Shown piece by piece: positions 7,860 to 14,036 of a DNA stretch of 14,325 bases. The position numbers and the translations under genes are program-made. Position 1 is the first letter of the stretch, and each line of letters begins with the position of its first letter. Source of the stretch: JAXGPP01 sp964436865. GTDB lineage: Bacteria > Planctomycetota > Planctomycetia > Pirellulales > Thermoguttaceae. A model generated the notes under the pieces. It did not search any database. It saw only the letters and a program-made list of their open reading frames with translations, and was not told the origin of the DNA. The DNA lies in assembly GCA_964436865.1 (NCBI GenBank), contig CAYTFK010000175.1:1-14325 (forward strand), given 5' to 3'.

Positions 7860-7908
7860 AGGGTGGCGAAGACGGTAGAAAAAGATGGAGAATGTCAAAC
7901 GATGAATC

Positions 7909-7960
7909 AGCCCACCACGCGGAGGGGTAAAATGGGGGTGGGCTATCAACGAATTATAAT
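7909..7960. promoter_or_regulatory. Divergent promoter region with leader hairpin between recO and the ABC operon
   Basis: A perfect TATAAT occurs on each strand in the same AT-rich patch: plus strand 7955-7960 and minus strand 7958-7953. Each could be a -10 box for one of the divergent genes. Neither has a good -35 box at 16-18 bases, the best being 3 of 6 matches. On the recO side, AGCCCACC (7909-7916) and GGTGGGCT (7937-7944) form a perfect 8-bp inverted repeat with a 20-base loop, in what would be the recO leader just after the start site. A minus-strand TTGACA at 7898-7893 is another possible -35 element, but it lies very close to the start codon. Confidence 0.4.
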
Positions 7961-7974
7961 GAAATGACCGGAAC

Positions 7975-8009
7975 TCGTTCATTCTGCGTTCTGCATTTCG
8001 ACTTCTGCC
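7975..8009. repeat. Degenerate heptamer array upstream of the ABC ATPase gene
   Basis: Five phased 7-base units of the type TTCTGCN fill this stretch. Exact TTCTGC cores lie at 7982-7987, 7989-7994 and 8003-8008; the remaining units are TCGTTCA and TTTCGAC. The array ends 7 bases before the ATPase ATG and occupies the place where a ribosome site would be expected. It differs in sequence from the array at 7039-7087 but shares the 7-base period. The two arrays bracket recO. Confidence 0.5.
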
Positions 8010-8016
8010 CTGATCC

Positions 8017-8730
8017 ATGGTTGCTTCGGGCCCACTCCTGTCCTTGCGTAGCGTCAGCAAGACGTTCCAGATGGGCGAGGTGTCGGTCGACGCGCTGAAG
8101 GACGTGTCGCTGGATATCCGCGCCGGCGAGTTTCTGGTGATGGTGGGTCCGAGCGGATCAGGCAAGACGACGATACTGAACCTGGTAGGCGGGCTGGATG
8201 TTCCCACAGCCGGAGAGGTGTGGTTCGGCGATCGGGAGCTGGGGAGGTTCACTCCTGCCGAGCTCACCCGGTATCGGCGCGACACGGTGGGGTTTGTGTT
8301 CCAGTTCTACAACCTGGTGCCGAACCTCACCGCGCGCGAGAACGTCATGGTGTCGACGGAGATCAGCCGCGATCCGATGGACCCGGTCGAAGCGCTGCGG
8401 CTGGTCGGGCTGGAGGATCGGCTGGAACACTTTCCTTCCCAGCTCTCGGGCGGGGAGCAACAGCGGGTGGCGATTGCGAGGGCCATCGCCAAGAATCCGG
8501 CTTTAATCTTGTGTGACGAGCCGACCGGGGCGCTCGATTTCGGCACCGGCAAACGGGTATTGCGGTTGCTGGTCGATCTCAAGGAGCAACTCGGCAAGAC
8601 GATCGTACTTATCACTCACAATGGGGCCATCGCGCAGGCGGGCGACCGCGTCGTCCGGCTTCGCAGCGGGCAAGTTGCCGAGGCACACGACAACCCGATG
8701 CCGACGCCACCCGAGGAGATCGAGTGGTGA
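8017..8730 (+). CDS. ABC transporter ATP-binding protein, LolD/MacB type
   Basis: This 237-residue cytoplasmic ATPase powers the permease encoded next. All ABC motifs are intact: Walker A GPSGSGKT (44-51), Q-loop Gln96 in FQFYNLVPNLTARENV, signature LSGGEQQR (143-150), Walker B LILCDE (163-168), D-loop ALD (172-174) and switch His201. The QFYNLVPNLTARENV and DEPTGALD wording is typical of the LolD/MacB/FtsE group, whose members work with FtsX-type permeases in lipoprotein release, drug or peptide export, or mechanotransmission. The ATG lacks an obvious ribosome site and lies right after a heptamer array. The stop codon overlaps the permease start (GTGA), so the two are translationally coupled. 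The substrate cannot be read from this subunit. Confidence 0.95.
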   Translation: MVASGPLLSLRSVSKTFQMGEVSVDALKDVSLDIRAGEFLVMVGPSGSGKTTILNLVGGLDVPTAGEVWFGDRELGRFTPAELTRYRRDTVGFVFQFYNLVPNLTARENVMVSTEISRDPMDPVEALRLVGLEDRLEHFPSQLSGGEQQRVAIARAIAKNPALILCDEPTGALDFGTGKRVLRLLVDLKEQLGKTIVLITHNGAIAQAGDRVVRLRSGQVAEAHDNPMPTPPEEIEW

Positions 8731-11105
8731 GCGTACTGAACCGCAAGCTCGGCCGGCAGCTTCGCCGCAGTTGGCTGCTATTGCTGGCGATCACCAGCAT
8801 CATCACCATCGGGGTGATGGAATTTGTGGCACTGGGCTCGTGCTACAACAACCTCACCGAGGCGAAGCGGCACTATTACCGCCAGTGCCGGATGCCTGAT
8901 TTCTGGATCGACCTGAAGAAAGTGCCGCTGGCCGAACTGGACCGGTTGGCGAAAATGCCGGGCGTGGTCGAGATCCGTCCGCGGATCCAGTTCTTTGCTA
9001 CGGTCGATCTTGACGACGCGGTGAAGCCCTTGAACGGCCTGGTCCTATCGCTGCCCGACCGGCGTGAGAACGTGCTGGCCGACATTGTGCTCCGCCACGG
9101 CGGCTACTTCACCGACCGCCGGCAAAACGAGGTGATTGTCAACGAGTCGTTCGCACGGCACCACGGCCTGCGTCCCGGGCACTGGATCCGGCTGGTACTC
9201 AACAACCGGCTGCAGGAGCTGTTCATCGTCGGCACGGCGATCTCCAGCGAGTTTGTCTACCTGCTTGGCCCCGGGTCGATTGTGCCTGATCCGGAAAACT
9301 TCGGCGTGTTCTATCTCAAGCAGTCGTACGCCGAAGACGTATTCGACTTTGACGGGGCGGCCAACCAGGTGCTGGGGTCGCTCGCGCCGGAGGTCCGGGG
9401 CCGGTCGAAACCGTTGCTTGACGAAGCCGAGCGAATGCTGTCGTCGTACGGCGTGATCACGACGATCGACTTGGAGGACCAACCCTCCAATCGCTATCTG
9501 ACGCAGGAGATCGACGGCCTCAAGAGCTTTGCTTTCTTCATGCCGACCGTGTTTCTGACGATTGCGGCGCTGGTGCTCAATGTGCTGCTCACCCGGCTGG
9601 CCGAGCAGGAGCGCACGGTGGTCGGCACGCTCAAGGCACTTGGCTACTCGGACCTCGAGATCTTCGGCCACTTCCTCAAGTACGGGCTGGCGGTGGGGCT
9701 GGCAGGCGGACTCCTGGGGTGCTTCGCCGGCTACTGGCTGGCTACCGGCGTGACGGTGATCTACCGGGAGTTCTACGAATTTCCCGAACTGCATAATCGC
9801 ATCTATTACGGCCGCAGCTTCGCCGGGCTGGGGATCAGCCTGGCCTGCGCGGTGGTGGGAAGCCTGCACGGCACGCGGAGCGTGCTCAGACTGCGGCCGG
9901 CCGAGGCGATGCGTCCCAAGCCGCCGGAACAAGGGCATTCGGTGCTGCTGGAGCGAATCGGCTGGTTCTGGCAGCGGTTGTCGTCGAGCTGGCGGATGGT
10001 GCTCCGCGACCTGATCCGCAACCGCGGCCGCACCGCTGCCGGCGTCTTTGCCGCGATGATGGGCGCGTCGATCTTGAGTGCCGGATTCATGCTTGCCCAC
10101 GGGTCTTTCTATCTCGTCGACTTCCAGTTCCATCGGGTCTTGAGGCACGACCTGGAACTGGCGTTCAAGGACGAGCGGGGCGAGGACGCCCTGCGGGAAG
10201 CGGCGGCTTTGCCCGGCGTTGACCTGGCCGAGCCGGTATTCAGCGTGCCGTGCACGTTCATCAACGGGCCGTACGAGTACCGGGCGGGGATTACGGGCCT
10301 GGCCGCCGGCGCACGGCTGACCATTCCCCGCGACCGGCAGGCGCGGCCGATCCGCATCTCGGCGGCCGGGCTGTCGATGAGCGGCAAGCTGGCCGAGATC
10401 CTGCACCTCGATCGCGGCGATGTGGTGACGGTGCGGCCGATCGTCGGCCAGCGCCGCGAGCAAGTGGTCCGAGTGATCGAGATCGTCGACGACTACCTGG
10501 GAACGAGCGTGTATACGGAGATCGGCAGGCTTTCGCGACTGATGGATGAAGAGTTGGCCATGAATGGGGTGCAGCTGGCCACCAGCCGGCGCGCGGCCGA
10601 CGAAGCGGTGCTTTACCAGGAACTCAAGGAGATGCCGACACTCGATTCAGTGACCGCCCGGGCCGACATGGCCGCGAGCATCGAGCAGACGCTGGTCCGC
10701 AACATGTGGGTGTTTATCGGCCTCTTGGTGCTGTTTGCCGGGATCGTGTTCTTCGGCAGCATCCTCAATTCGTCGCTGGTGAGCCTGGCCGAACGGCAAC
10801 GCGAGGTGGCCACGCTTCGGGTACTCGGCTACGGTCCGTGGCAGATCGGCAGCCTGATGCTCCGCGAGAGCCTCATCATCAGCGCCGTCGGTACGGCGCT
10901 GGGGATGCCCCTGGGGTACATGCTGACCGTGCTGCTGGCGATGGGCTACGACACCGAACTGTTCCGCTTCCCGGTGGTTTCGACGCCGGGAGTTTGGATC
11001 GGCACGATGGTGTTGGGAATTGTGTTCACGGGGGCGGCACATCTGTTCGTGCAGCGATCGATCCACCGCATGGATTGGCTCGACGCGCTCAAAGCGAAAG
11101 AGTGA
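8727..11105 (+). CDS. FtsX-type ABC permease with two FtsX cores
   Basis: This inner-membrane protein has 792 residues. About eight membrane segments are visible: near 17-37; 270-290, 320-345 and 365-383; 438-458; 660-681, 714-740 and 755-775. The arrangement is TM, periplasmic domain, FtsX core, TM, second periplasmic domain, second FtsX core. Each core shows the family wording: RLAEQERTVVGTLKALGYSDLEI (about 291-313) and SLAERQREVATLRVLGYGPWQI (about 686-707). MacB and LolC/E carry one four-TM unit, so this is a fused double unit and may act without a second permease copy, as in YbbP-like proteins. I chose GTG 8727 because it gives a GTGA overlap with the ATPase stop and sits 8 bases from AGGAG; GTG 8724 is the alternative. 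The HlyD-type adaptor follows 11 bases after its stop. Confidence 0.93.
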   Translation: MSVLNRKLGRQLRRSWLLLLAITSIITIGVMEFVALGSCYNNLTEAKRHYYRQCRMPDFWIDLKKVPLAELDRLAKMPGVVEIRPRIQFFATVDLDDAVKPLNGLVLSLPDRRENVLADIVLRHGGYFTDRRQNEVIVNESFARHHGLRPGHWIRLVLNNRLQELFIVGTAISSEFVYLLGPGSIVPDPENFGVFYLKQSYAEDVFDFDGAANQVLGSLAPEVRGRSKPLLDEAERMLSSYGVITTIDLEDQPSNRYLTQEIDGLKSFAFFMPTVFLTIAALVLNVLLTRLAEQERTVVGTLKALGYSDLEIFGHFLKYGLAVGLAGGLLGCFAGYWLATGVTVIYREFYEFPELHNRIYYGRSFAGLGISLACAVVGSLHGTRSVLRLRPAEAMRPKPPEQGHSVLLERIGWFWQRLSSSWRMVLRDLIRNRGRTAAGVFAAMMGASILSAGFMLAHGSFYLVDFQFHRVLRHDLELAFKDERGEDALREAAALPGVDLAEPVFSVPCTFINGPYEYRAGITGLAAGARLTIPRDRQARPIRISAAGLSMSGKLAEILHLDRGDVVTVRPIVGQRREQVVRVIEIVDDYLGTSVYTEIGRLSRLMDEELAMNGVQLATSRRAADEAVLYQELKEMPTLDSVTARADMAASIEQTLVRNMWVFIGLLVLFAGIVFFGSILNSSLVSLAERQREVATLRVLGYGPWQIGSLMLRESLIISAVGTALGMPLGYMLTVLLAMGYDTELFRFPVVSTPGVWIGTMVLGIVFTGAAHLFVQRSIHRMDWLDALKAKE

Positions 11106-11116
11106 AGAAGGAAATC

Positions 11117-12490
11117 ATGAGACGTCCGTGGATGATTGCGGTGGCCTTGGTCGCGGCAGCGGGTGCCTTGTGGCTGGCGCTGGTCGGGTTCGATTCCGGC
11201 GTGCCGGTCGAAACGGCGGAAGTGGTCGCCGGCCCGATCGGCCAGTATGTCGACGAACAGGCGATCACCCGTTTGCCGGAAACCTACCTGATCACGATGC
11301 CGATTGCCGGCCGGATTGAGCCGATCAGGCTCATCGAAGGCGCGCCGGTGAAGCAGGGGCAGGTGGTCGCGAGGATCGTCGAGCGAGACCTGGAACTGGC
11401 GGTGCAGGAAGCCCGTGCGGCGGTCGAGAGGCTCGATGCGGCGATCGAGGAGAATGCCTACAACCGTGTGGAAGAGACGGCCCACGAGCAGATGCAGCAA
11501 TTTGTCGAGTCGACCAAGGCCACGGTCGAAGCGGCGAAGGCTCGCATGGAGGCCGGCCAGGCTCGGCATGATTATGCCGAGCGCAACCTCTCCCGGATGC
11601 AGCGGCTGGTGGAACAAAACGCGGCCAGCCAGGACCAGGTGGATCGTGCCATGGTCGACAAGGTTGAGGCGGCAGTCAATTTCCGCCAGGATCAGCTCGT
11701 GTATGCAGCGTCGCTGGCGATCAAGGCGGCGACAGATCTCATGCCGGTGATGGTGCGACAGTACATCGACCGCAAGTCGCTCACGGGAGCGGTGCTCTAC
11801 AAGCAGAAGGCCGAAGCCGAGGCCCGCTTGCAGCAGGTGCTGCAGGATCGCGACCGCGGCACAATGACCAGCCCGGTGGACGGCGTGGTGCTCGACCGCC
11901 TCGTGACTAACGAGCGTTATTTGGCGGCCGGCACGACCCTGCTGGAGATTGGTCAGCTCGAGAACCTTGAGACCGAAGCCGACGTCCTCAGCCTCGACGT
12001 CGTCGACGTCCAGGAGGGCGACGCGGTGGAGATCTACGGCCCGGCTATCGGCCTGCCCCGCGCCCGCGGAACGGTGGCAAGGATTTTTCCCGCTGGGTTT
12101 ACCAAGATCAGCTCGCTGGGTGTCGAGCAGCAGCGCGTCAAGGTGATCGTCACCTTCAACCCGGACGACCTTCGCCGGCTCCGCCGTGAACGCCATCTGG
12201 GAGTCGGTTACCGGGTTCGCGTGCGGATCGCCACCGAGCAGAAGCCATCAGCGCTGGTGATCCCACGTTCGGCGCTCTTCCGGGCGGCCGACGGTCAGTG
12301 GCAAGTCTACCGCGTGGAGGCTGGACGGGCCGTCATCCGCCCGGTCGAGGTCGGAATCGTCAACGACGAACACGTTGAGATCGTTGCCGGGCTCGAGGCC
12401 GGCGACCGCGTGATACCGGCCCCGGACAGTAACCTCGCCGACGGTCAACGGGTGGCGACGATCACTCGGCGCGACGACCGCGGACCGTAG
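11117..12490 (+). CDS. HlyD/MacA-type periplasmic adaptor (membrane fusion) protein
   Basis: This 457-residue protein has one N-terminal anchor (residues 6-24). Then comes half of a lipoyl domain (ETYLITMPIAGRIEPIRLIEGAPVKQGQVVARI, 55-87), a long helical hairpin (about 92-245, rich in Glu, Ala, Gln and Arg) and the second lipoyl half with the typical turn MTSPVDGVVLDRL (250-262). Beta-barrel (about 285-375) and membrane-proximal domains (VIPRSALFRAADGQWQVYRVEAG, 381-403; GLEAGDRVI, 425-433) follow. Such adaptors link an inner-membrane pump to an outer-membrane channel. The ribosome site AAGAAGGA is about 5 bases before ATG 11117. It ends the operon; a hairpin lies 34 bases downstream. No TolC-like gene is in the window, so the outer-membrane partner, if any, must be encoded elsewhere. 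The substrate is unknown. Confidence 0.93.
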   Translation: MRRPWMIAVALVAAAGALWLALVGFDSGVPVETAEVVAGPIGQYVDEQAITRLPETYLITMPIAGRIEPIRLIEGAPVKQGQVVARIVERDLELAVQEARAAVERLDAAIEENAYNRVEETAHEQMQQFVESTKATVEAAKARMEAGQARHDYAERNLSRMQRLVEQNAASQDQVDRAMVDKVEAAVNFRQDQLVYAASLAIKAATDLMPVMVRQYIDRKSLTGAVLYKQKAEAEARLQQVLQDRDRGTMTSPVDGVVLDRLVTNERYLAAGTTLLEIGQLENLETEADVLSLDVVDVQEGDAVEIYGPAIGLPRARGTVARIFPAGFTKISSLGVEQQRVKVIVTFNPDDLRRLRRERHLGVGYRVRVRIATEQKPSALVIPRSALFRAADGQWQVYRVEAGRAVIRPVEVGIVNDEHVEIVAGLEAGDRVIPAPDSNLADGQRVATITRRDDRGP

Positions 12491-12523
12491 CGCATCTGCG
12501 CCGCGCGGAAGCCAAGAAACGGC

Positions 12524-12557
12524 CACGGCGAGCCGGCGGGGTCACCGGCTCGCCGTG
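12524..12557. terminator. Strong 13-bp hairpin after the ABC operon, no T-tract
   Basis: CACGGCGAGCCGG (12524-12536) and its exact complement CCGGCTCGCCGTG (12545-12557) enclose an 8-base loop. It lies 34 bases after the adaptor stop and 114 bases before the stop of the convergent 98-residue gene, so it can serve both strands. There is no run of T on either side. It is probably a terminator of the kind common in GC-rich genomes, or an mRNA 3' stabiliser. Beyond it, 12558-12670 shows nothing supportable. Confidence 0.7.
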
Positions 12558-12670
12558 TCGCTCGACCGAAGGAGAGCCCAGGTCCGTGTGTCTTGTTGAA
12601 AGTCGTCTCAGCAGCGTGTCGTGGCTCGGCCCGATTCGAGAGTCGCGGACCGGATCCTTAGCAGCGTCGT

Positions 12671-12967
12671 TCATTCCTGTGCTTGTGAGTCAACTCGCGA
12701 GCGCCGTCCGGTCTTCGTTGCCGTCCATTCCTTGGTCAGGGTCTCGAAGACCTCTGGCGATTCGTAGCGAATCACGTTCTTGCCTTCCGGCATGGGGCCG
12801 ATCAGGCCGCGGAAGACGGGCAAGCCTCGCAGTCCCAGATCGGTACTGCAATCGTCAATTCCGACCTGCGTGTGGCGTTTGAGCAGGTCTTCTTGAGAGT
12901 CGTAGTCGCGGATGCGGAGTTGTCCGTTCTGCCCCCGCGTGACCACACGGAACGTATCTTTCTTCAT
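12671..12967 (-). CDS. Small hypothetical protein (98 residues)
   Basis: I do not recognise this family. It begins MKKDTFRVVTRGQNGQLRIR, continues with DYDSQEDLLKRH, and ends in a charged, probably flexible tail (KTGRRSRVDSQAQE). It has no signal peptide or membrane segment and a single Cys (Cys40), so it is probably cytoplasmic. The first 20 residues alternate as expected for beta strands, and the middle (GLPVFRGLIGPMPEGKNVIRYES) could be a compact domain. The start is ATG 12967, with AGAGGA about 8 bases upstream; the frame is open 78 bases further, but that part lacks a start signal. Coding is supported by balanced composition and the ribosome site, in contrast to the Ser/Arg-rich frames antisense to it. 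It lies 177 bases downstream of the CBS gene on the same strand, behind a dyad that may carry its own control. Confidence 0.7.
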   Translation of the reverse strand: MKKDTFRVVTRGQNGQLRIRDYDSQEDLLKRHTQVGIDDCSTDLGLRGLPVFRGLIGPMPEGKNVIRYESPEVFETLTKEWTATKTGRRSRVDSQAQE

Positions 12968-12993
12968 GCGGCCGTCCTCTTGGCATCTTGTGC

Positions 12994-13014
12994 TAGCATG
13001 ACTAACGCATGCTA
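12994..13014. promoter_or_regulatory. Perfect 7-bp dyad upstream of the 98-residue gene
   Basis: TAGCATG (12994-13000) and CATGCTA (13008-13014) form a perfect inverted repeat with a 7-base spacer. It lies 27-47 bases before the ATG on the minus strand. A weak minus-strand pair, TTGGCG with GATAGC at 18 bases, would place the -10 box at the dyad edge, where a repressor dimer could act. It could also be a leader hairpin. The rest of the gap to the CBS stop shows no gene I can support. Confidence 0.4.
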
Positions 13015-13124
13015 TCGGCCAGCCGCCGGCGCGACGCCAAGGCAATCTCGGCGCGCCGACACCACAGCGAAGTCTGCCAGAACTGGCATATCGTGCACCG
13101 CAGCCACCGCCGCTACGACGGTGA

Positions 13125-13137
13125 CGACCGGCGGTCG
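13125..13137. terminator. Weak hairpin just after the CBS gene stop
   Basis: CGACC and GGTCG form a perfect 5-bp stem with a GGC loop, 7 bases beyond the CBS-gene stop on the minus strand. There is no T-tract. It may be a weak terminator separating the CBS gene from the 98-residue gene, or chance in GC-rich DNA. Confidence 0.25.
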
Positions 13138-13144
13138 GGCCGCA

Positions 13145-13666
13145 TCAGTTATGCCGTGCGAGCACGGCAGCGGCGTACGGCTGTTCCGGCACTGACTGCC
13201 TTGACAGTTGTAGCAGAAGTTCGAGGACTACCTCGATGTCGGTGTTGGTAAGAATGCCCACAAGCGCGTCGTCGCGAAGCACGGGCAGACAACTGATGCC
13301 GTGCTCGAGCATCAAGCCGACCGCCCGTTCGAGCGAATCGCCGGGTTTGATGGTGATCAGGTCGCGGCTCATGATCTCGGCGGCGGAGATCCTCGCGAGC
13401 AGGGCCCGCTGGTCCGCATCACCCAGTCCGAGGCAGCGCAGCACGTCGCGGTCGCTGATGATGCCGATGAGCCGTCGGTCGTCGCCGGCGACCAGTAGAT
13501 GCCGGAAACAGTGGGCGTGGAACAGCCGCACCAGCTCCAGCGCAGTGGTTTCCGGGGCAATGCAACTTGGCTCGGCCGTCATGACCTGTTCCACCGTCAG
13601 ACGCTCGCCAACGACGCTATTCAGCACCTCCGTCACCTGCGTGCGCTTCCGCTGCAGCCGATTCAT
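13145..13666 (-). CDS. Tandem CBS-domain protein
   Basis: This 173-residue protein is almost entirely a CBS pair (Bateman module). CBS1 spans about 24-80 (VEQVMTAEPSCIAPETTALELV, HLLVAGDDRRLIGIISDRDVLR) and CBS2 about 94-148 (AAEIMSRDLITIKPGDSLERAV, CLPVLRDDALVGILTNTDI). The SDRD and TNTD ends of the two units are the usual ribose/phosphate-contacting positions, so binding of an adenine nucleotide such as AMP or ATP is likely. No enzyme, DNA-binding or membrane domain is attached, so it would act as a stand-alone sensor on an unknown partner. ATG 13666 is preceded by GGGAG about 5 bases upstream. The frame stays open upstream with an alternative ATG at 13885 (AAGG 9 bases before it), which would add a 73-residue Gly/Arg/Pro-rich tail of no known kind; I prefer 13666. 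Confidence 0.93.
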   Translation of the reverse strand: MNRLQRKRTQVTEVLNSVVGERLTVEQVMTAEPSCIAPETTALELVRLFHAHCFRHLLVAGDDRRLIGIISDRDVLRCLGLGDADQRALLARISAAEIMSRDLITIKPGDSLERAVGLMLEHGISCLPVLRDDALVGILTNTDIEVVLELLLQLSRQSVPEQPYAAAVLARHN

Positions 13667-13905
13667 CGTTTCTCCCGAGCTTTCCCAGGGCGTTCCGGAG
13701 CGAACCTCAGCGGACCAGCAACCTCTCTCTTTCAAGGTCCTGGCCTCGCACGCGCGACCGGTCAAACCGCTCGAACAACCGTAGGTCACACGGCCGCGGC
13801 CGGCAAACGCCCCGTTCACGGGCGGCTCTTTCGGAGGCCCACCCGAAAGTAGGAGCAAGGGCGACTGTTCCTGCTTGCCACCCATGAGGAGAAACCTTAG
13901 ACTTT
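13667..13905. other. Upstream region of the CBS gene, no gene called
   Basis: Translations here are Gly/Arg/Ser-rich and look like chance frames in GC-rich DNA. The minus-strand frame continuous with the CBS gene is the only one that could matter, as an N-terminal extension from ATG 13885. If that extension is not translated, the stretch is a long leader of the CBS transcript. I see no recognisable riboswitch or RNA family. Confidence 0.4.
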
Positions 13906-14036
13906 GGTGTGCACACCCGGAGGGTACGCGAACGGTTAGCAGCCTGACTCGAAATTGACAACTCGGGGCTTTGGCAATTTGCGTTAACGCCATGAAAACG
14001 CGATAAGTGTCTGTTGATTAATCACTTATGTGCACA
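13906..14036. promoter_or_regulatory. Cluster of palindromes upstream of the CBS gene, with TGTGCACA twice
   Basis: Perfect palindromes crowd this patch, which is more AT-rich than its surroundings. GGTGTGCACACC is at 13906-13917 and GCGTTAACGC at 13981-13990. ATAAGTG/CACTTAT is at 14003-14029 with a 13-base spacer that contains most of a further palindrome, TGATTAATCA (14015-14024). TGTGCACA occurs again at 14029-14036. The two TGTGCACA octamers are 121 bases apart. A weak minus-strand TTGTCA followed 17 bases later by TAACCG lies between them. This looks like an operator and promoter region, with regulator unknown. Confidence 0.45.

Noticed and set aside
7860..8285. 142-codon upstream extension of the recO frame
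   Set aside because: The far half is antisense to the ABC ATPase and RecO similarity starts only at GTG 7859.
9045..10463. 472-codon minus-strand open frame
   Set aside because: It lies antisense to the FtsX permease and has a low-complexity Arg/Gln/His-rich translation; the permease has clear motifs.
10946..12196. 416-codon minus-strand open frame
   Set aside because: It is antisense to the permease end and the HlyD adaptor; no recognisable domain, skewed composition.
12586..12882. 98-codon plus-strand frame from a GTG with AAGGAG about 10 bases upstream
   Set aside because: The ribosome site is tempting, but the translation is Ser/Arg-rich and it overlaps the minus-strand 98-residue gene, whose composition is far more protein-like.
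13009..13251. 80-codon plus-strand frame between the orphan and CBS genes
   Set aside because: Arg/His-rich, no ribosome site, and its 3' half is antisense to the CBS gene.
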